From: JAZNQL01 sp045531205
GTDB lineage: Bacteria; Bacillota; Clostridia; UMGS1883; UMGS1540
Direction of reading: 5' to 3'
NCBI GenBank assembly: GCA_045531205.1
Contig: JAZSDN010000011.1
Coordinates: 1 to 25,356, forward strand
Length of the DNA: 25,356 bases
The position numbers and the translations under genes are program-made. Shown in pieces: positions 24,330-25,356 of this stretch. The notes beneath the pieces were generated by a model that had not been told where the DNA came from, did not search any database, and saw only the letters and a program-made list of their open reading frames with translations. Each line of letters begins with the position of its first letter. The first letter of the stretch is position 1.

Positions 24330-25016
24330 TCAAAGGGGAGCCTTTGACACTTTTCCCGCTTTGCGGGGATATTTTGCAGGGGTTTCTTTCTTTTTGCCGA
24401 TTATAACAATTTTATGGTTCATACCGTCGAAAGAAGTATCGTGTACGTCAAGAATTTCCCCGCCTAAAACTCCAAGAGCATTTTTTGAAATGCTTATTTC
24501 CTGCTCTGCATCGGGTCCTTTTAATGCAATAAATTTGCCCCCAACACGAACAAATGGCAGACAATACTCGCAAAGCACGGGCAGAGATGCCACCGCCCTT
24601 GATACCGCAACATCAAACTTTTCGCGGAGCAGAGGGTTCATTCCTCCATCCTCCGCACGGGAGTGTATTGTGTCAATACCTTCAAGAGAAAGAGAAGAAA
24701 TAACTTCATTTAAAAACTTAACACGCTTTTCAAGCGAGTCTAAAAGAGTTACCTTCAAATCATCTCTTACAATCTTAAGCGGAATTCCCGGAAAACCCGC
24801 ACCCGTTCCAACATCTATCAAAGATGCATTCTCGGGTATAAACTGCTGGCACGAAATTGAATCAACATAGTGCTTTGATATTATCTCGTCAGGGTCAGTA
24901 ATTGCCGTAAGATTTATTTTTTCGTTCCATTCCAAAAGCAGCTTTGTGTACTGCGAAAATTTTTCTTCCTTTATATTATATACGCCGAACATAGCGGCAC
25001 CGTCTGAAAAGTTCAT
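24330..25016 (-). CDS. rsmG: 16S rRNA (guanine-527-N7) methyltransferase
   Basis: A 228-residue cytoplasmic enzyme that methylates G527 of 16S rRNA using S-adenosylmethionine. Family marks are LLLEWNEKINLTAITD (26-41), the SAM-binding LIDVGTGAGFPGIPL (66-80), an acidic strand end at LLDSLEKRVKFL (91-102), RAED (120-123), and VAVSRAVASLPVL (136-148). Length is normal, with a basic C-terminal tail (KKKETPAKYPRKAGK). AAGGAG lies 10-15 nt before the ATG. It is read leftward toward noc with a 95 nt gap, and divergently from the rRNA promoter to its right. Confidence 0.97.
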   Translation of the reverse strand: MNFSDGAAMFGVYNIKEEKFSQYTKLLLEWNEKINLTAITDPDEIISKHYVDSISCQQFIPENASLIDVGTGAGFPGIPLKIVRDDLKVTLLDSLEKRVKFLNEVISSLSLEGIDTIHSRAEDGGMNPLLREKFDVAVSRAVASLPVLCEYCLPFVRVGGKFIALKGPDAEQEISISKNALGVLGGEILDVHDTSFDGMNHKIVIIGKKKETPAKYPRKAGKVSKAPL

Positions 25017-25045
25017 TTATAAAATCTCCTTACGTTTTTTTATAT

Positions 25046-25073
25046 TGTATAACAAAAGAATGGCTTTTGTCAA
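25046..25073 (-). promoter_or_regulatory. Sigma-A promoter for rsmG
   Basis: On the minus strand a perfect TTGACA (25073-25068) is followed after 16 nt by TATACA (25051-25046). The start would be near 25039, leaving a short leader with AAGGAG before the ATG at 25016. Confidence 0.75.
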
Positions 25074-25159
25074 TTTATATTAAAAAACATAGTATATTAA
25101 GTGCATTTTTGGATACAATTTAAAAAACAAAAAAATTTTAAAAAAATTAAAAATTTCTC

Positions 25160-25188
25160 TTGACAAGAGGGCTGTGGTTTGGTATAAT
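25160..25188 (+). promoter_or_regulatory. Consensus promoter of an rRNA operon
   Basis: TTGACA (25160-25165) and TATAAT (25183-25188) are perfect and 17 nt apart. An A/T-only-like tract at about 25120-25157 directly upstream fits an UP element. This is the strongest promoter in the window along with that of glmS. Confidence 0.92.
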
Positions 25189-25194
25189 AGGCAA

Positions 25195-25356
25195 TGCCCT
25201 CGAAAGAAAGGGCACATCGGACCTTGAAAATTAAATAGCGTAAAAGGGCTCAAGAAAACTTGAGTAAACAAAGACTTTTAAAAAAGTTTTAAAATGTACA
25301 AACCAGTACAAAACGTAAATTATGAGCCAACAAAAGCTCAATAATATTTTTATTGA
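25195..25356 (+). ncRNA. rRNA operon leader (16S expected at or just past the window end)
   Basis: The transcript would open with a hairpin TGCCCT/AGGGCA (25195-25214), followed by GGACCTTGAAAATTAAATAG, a sequence type often found in front of clostridial 16S genes. Two further hairpins follow, CTCAAG/CTTGAG (25249-25264) and TGAGC/GCTCA (25323-25340). The window ends in TTTTTATTGA, which fits the bases just before the universal GAGTTTGATCC of 16S rRNA. No 16S core is visible, so its start is inferred. Confidence 0.75.

Noticed and set aside
24271..24870. 199-codon plus-strand open frame
   Set aside because: It is antisense to rsmG, whose family motifs are complete, and has no ribosome binding site or recognisable content.

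Overview
The window looks like an AT-rich chromosome segment from a spore-forming member of the Clostridia (Bacillota). The evidence is a GerA-type spore germination operon, strong AAGGAGG-type ribosome binding sites, vegetative TTGACA/TATAAT promoters, a glmS ribozyme, and exported proteins carrying SLH (S-layer homology) domains. The species cannot be named from this sequence alone.

Layout. At 1-116 there is a leftward promoter and what looks like the first codons of a gene leaving the window. At 164-3554 an SLH-anchored glycoside-hydrolase-like protein is followed by a lipoprotein, ending in an intrinsic terminator. At 3605-4795 lies a PLP aminotransferase with its own downstream terminator. 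At 4839-8976 a consensus promoter drives a glmS self-cleaving ribozyme, then glmS, glmM and a stand-alone GlmU-type acetyltransferase, ending in a terminator; this unit makes the amino-sugar precursors of peptidoglycan. The 8977-9530 gap has no confident gene. It holds short palindromic repeats, including two diverged copies of one 54-55 nt unit, a candidate promoter and an inverted repeat.

At 9531-19226 there is a five-gene exported-protein cluster: a carbohydrate-binding-module-like protein, two very large paralogous enzymes (carbohydrate-binding modules, Ig-like region, TIM-barrel-like domain, C-terminal SLH repeats), a 356-residue exported protein and a 50-residue peptide without a signal sequence. 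It ends in a large stem-loop and a terminator. At 19390-23448 is a gerAA-gerAC-gerAB operon with a candidate forespore promoter and a fourth small two-TM gene that may be a receptor D subunit. On the minus strand at 23449-25016 are noc (ParB family) and rsmG, each with its own sigma-A promoter. At 25160-25356 a perfect consensus promoter and structured leader point rightward to an rRNA operon whose 16S gene should start at or just past the window edge.

How the genes work together. The glm unit supplies UDP-GlcNAc precursors and is feedback-controlled by its ribozyme. The SLH proteins are presumably held on the cell wall and bind or cut glycans there. The ger operon builds an inner-spore-membrane nutrient receptor. 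The noc-rsmG pair and the rRNA promoter suggest an origin-proximal region with a rearranged neighbourhood. The parts most open to new biology are the paralogous SLH enzymes, whose catalytic family I cannot assign, and the 50-residue peptide and structured 3' region that follow them.
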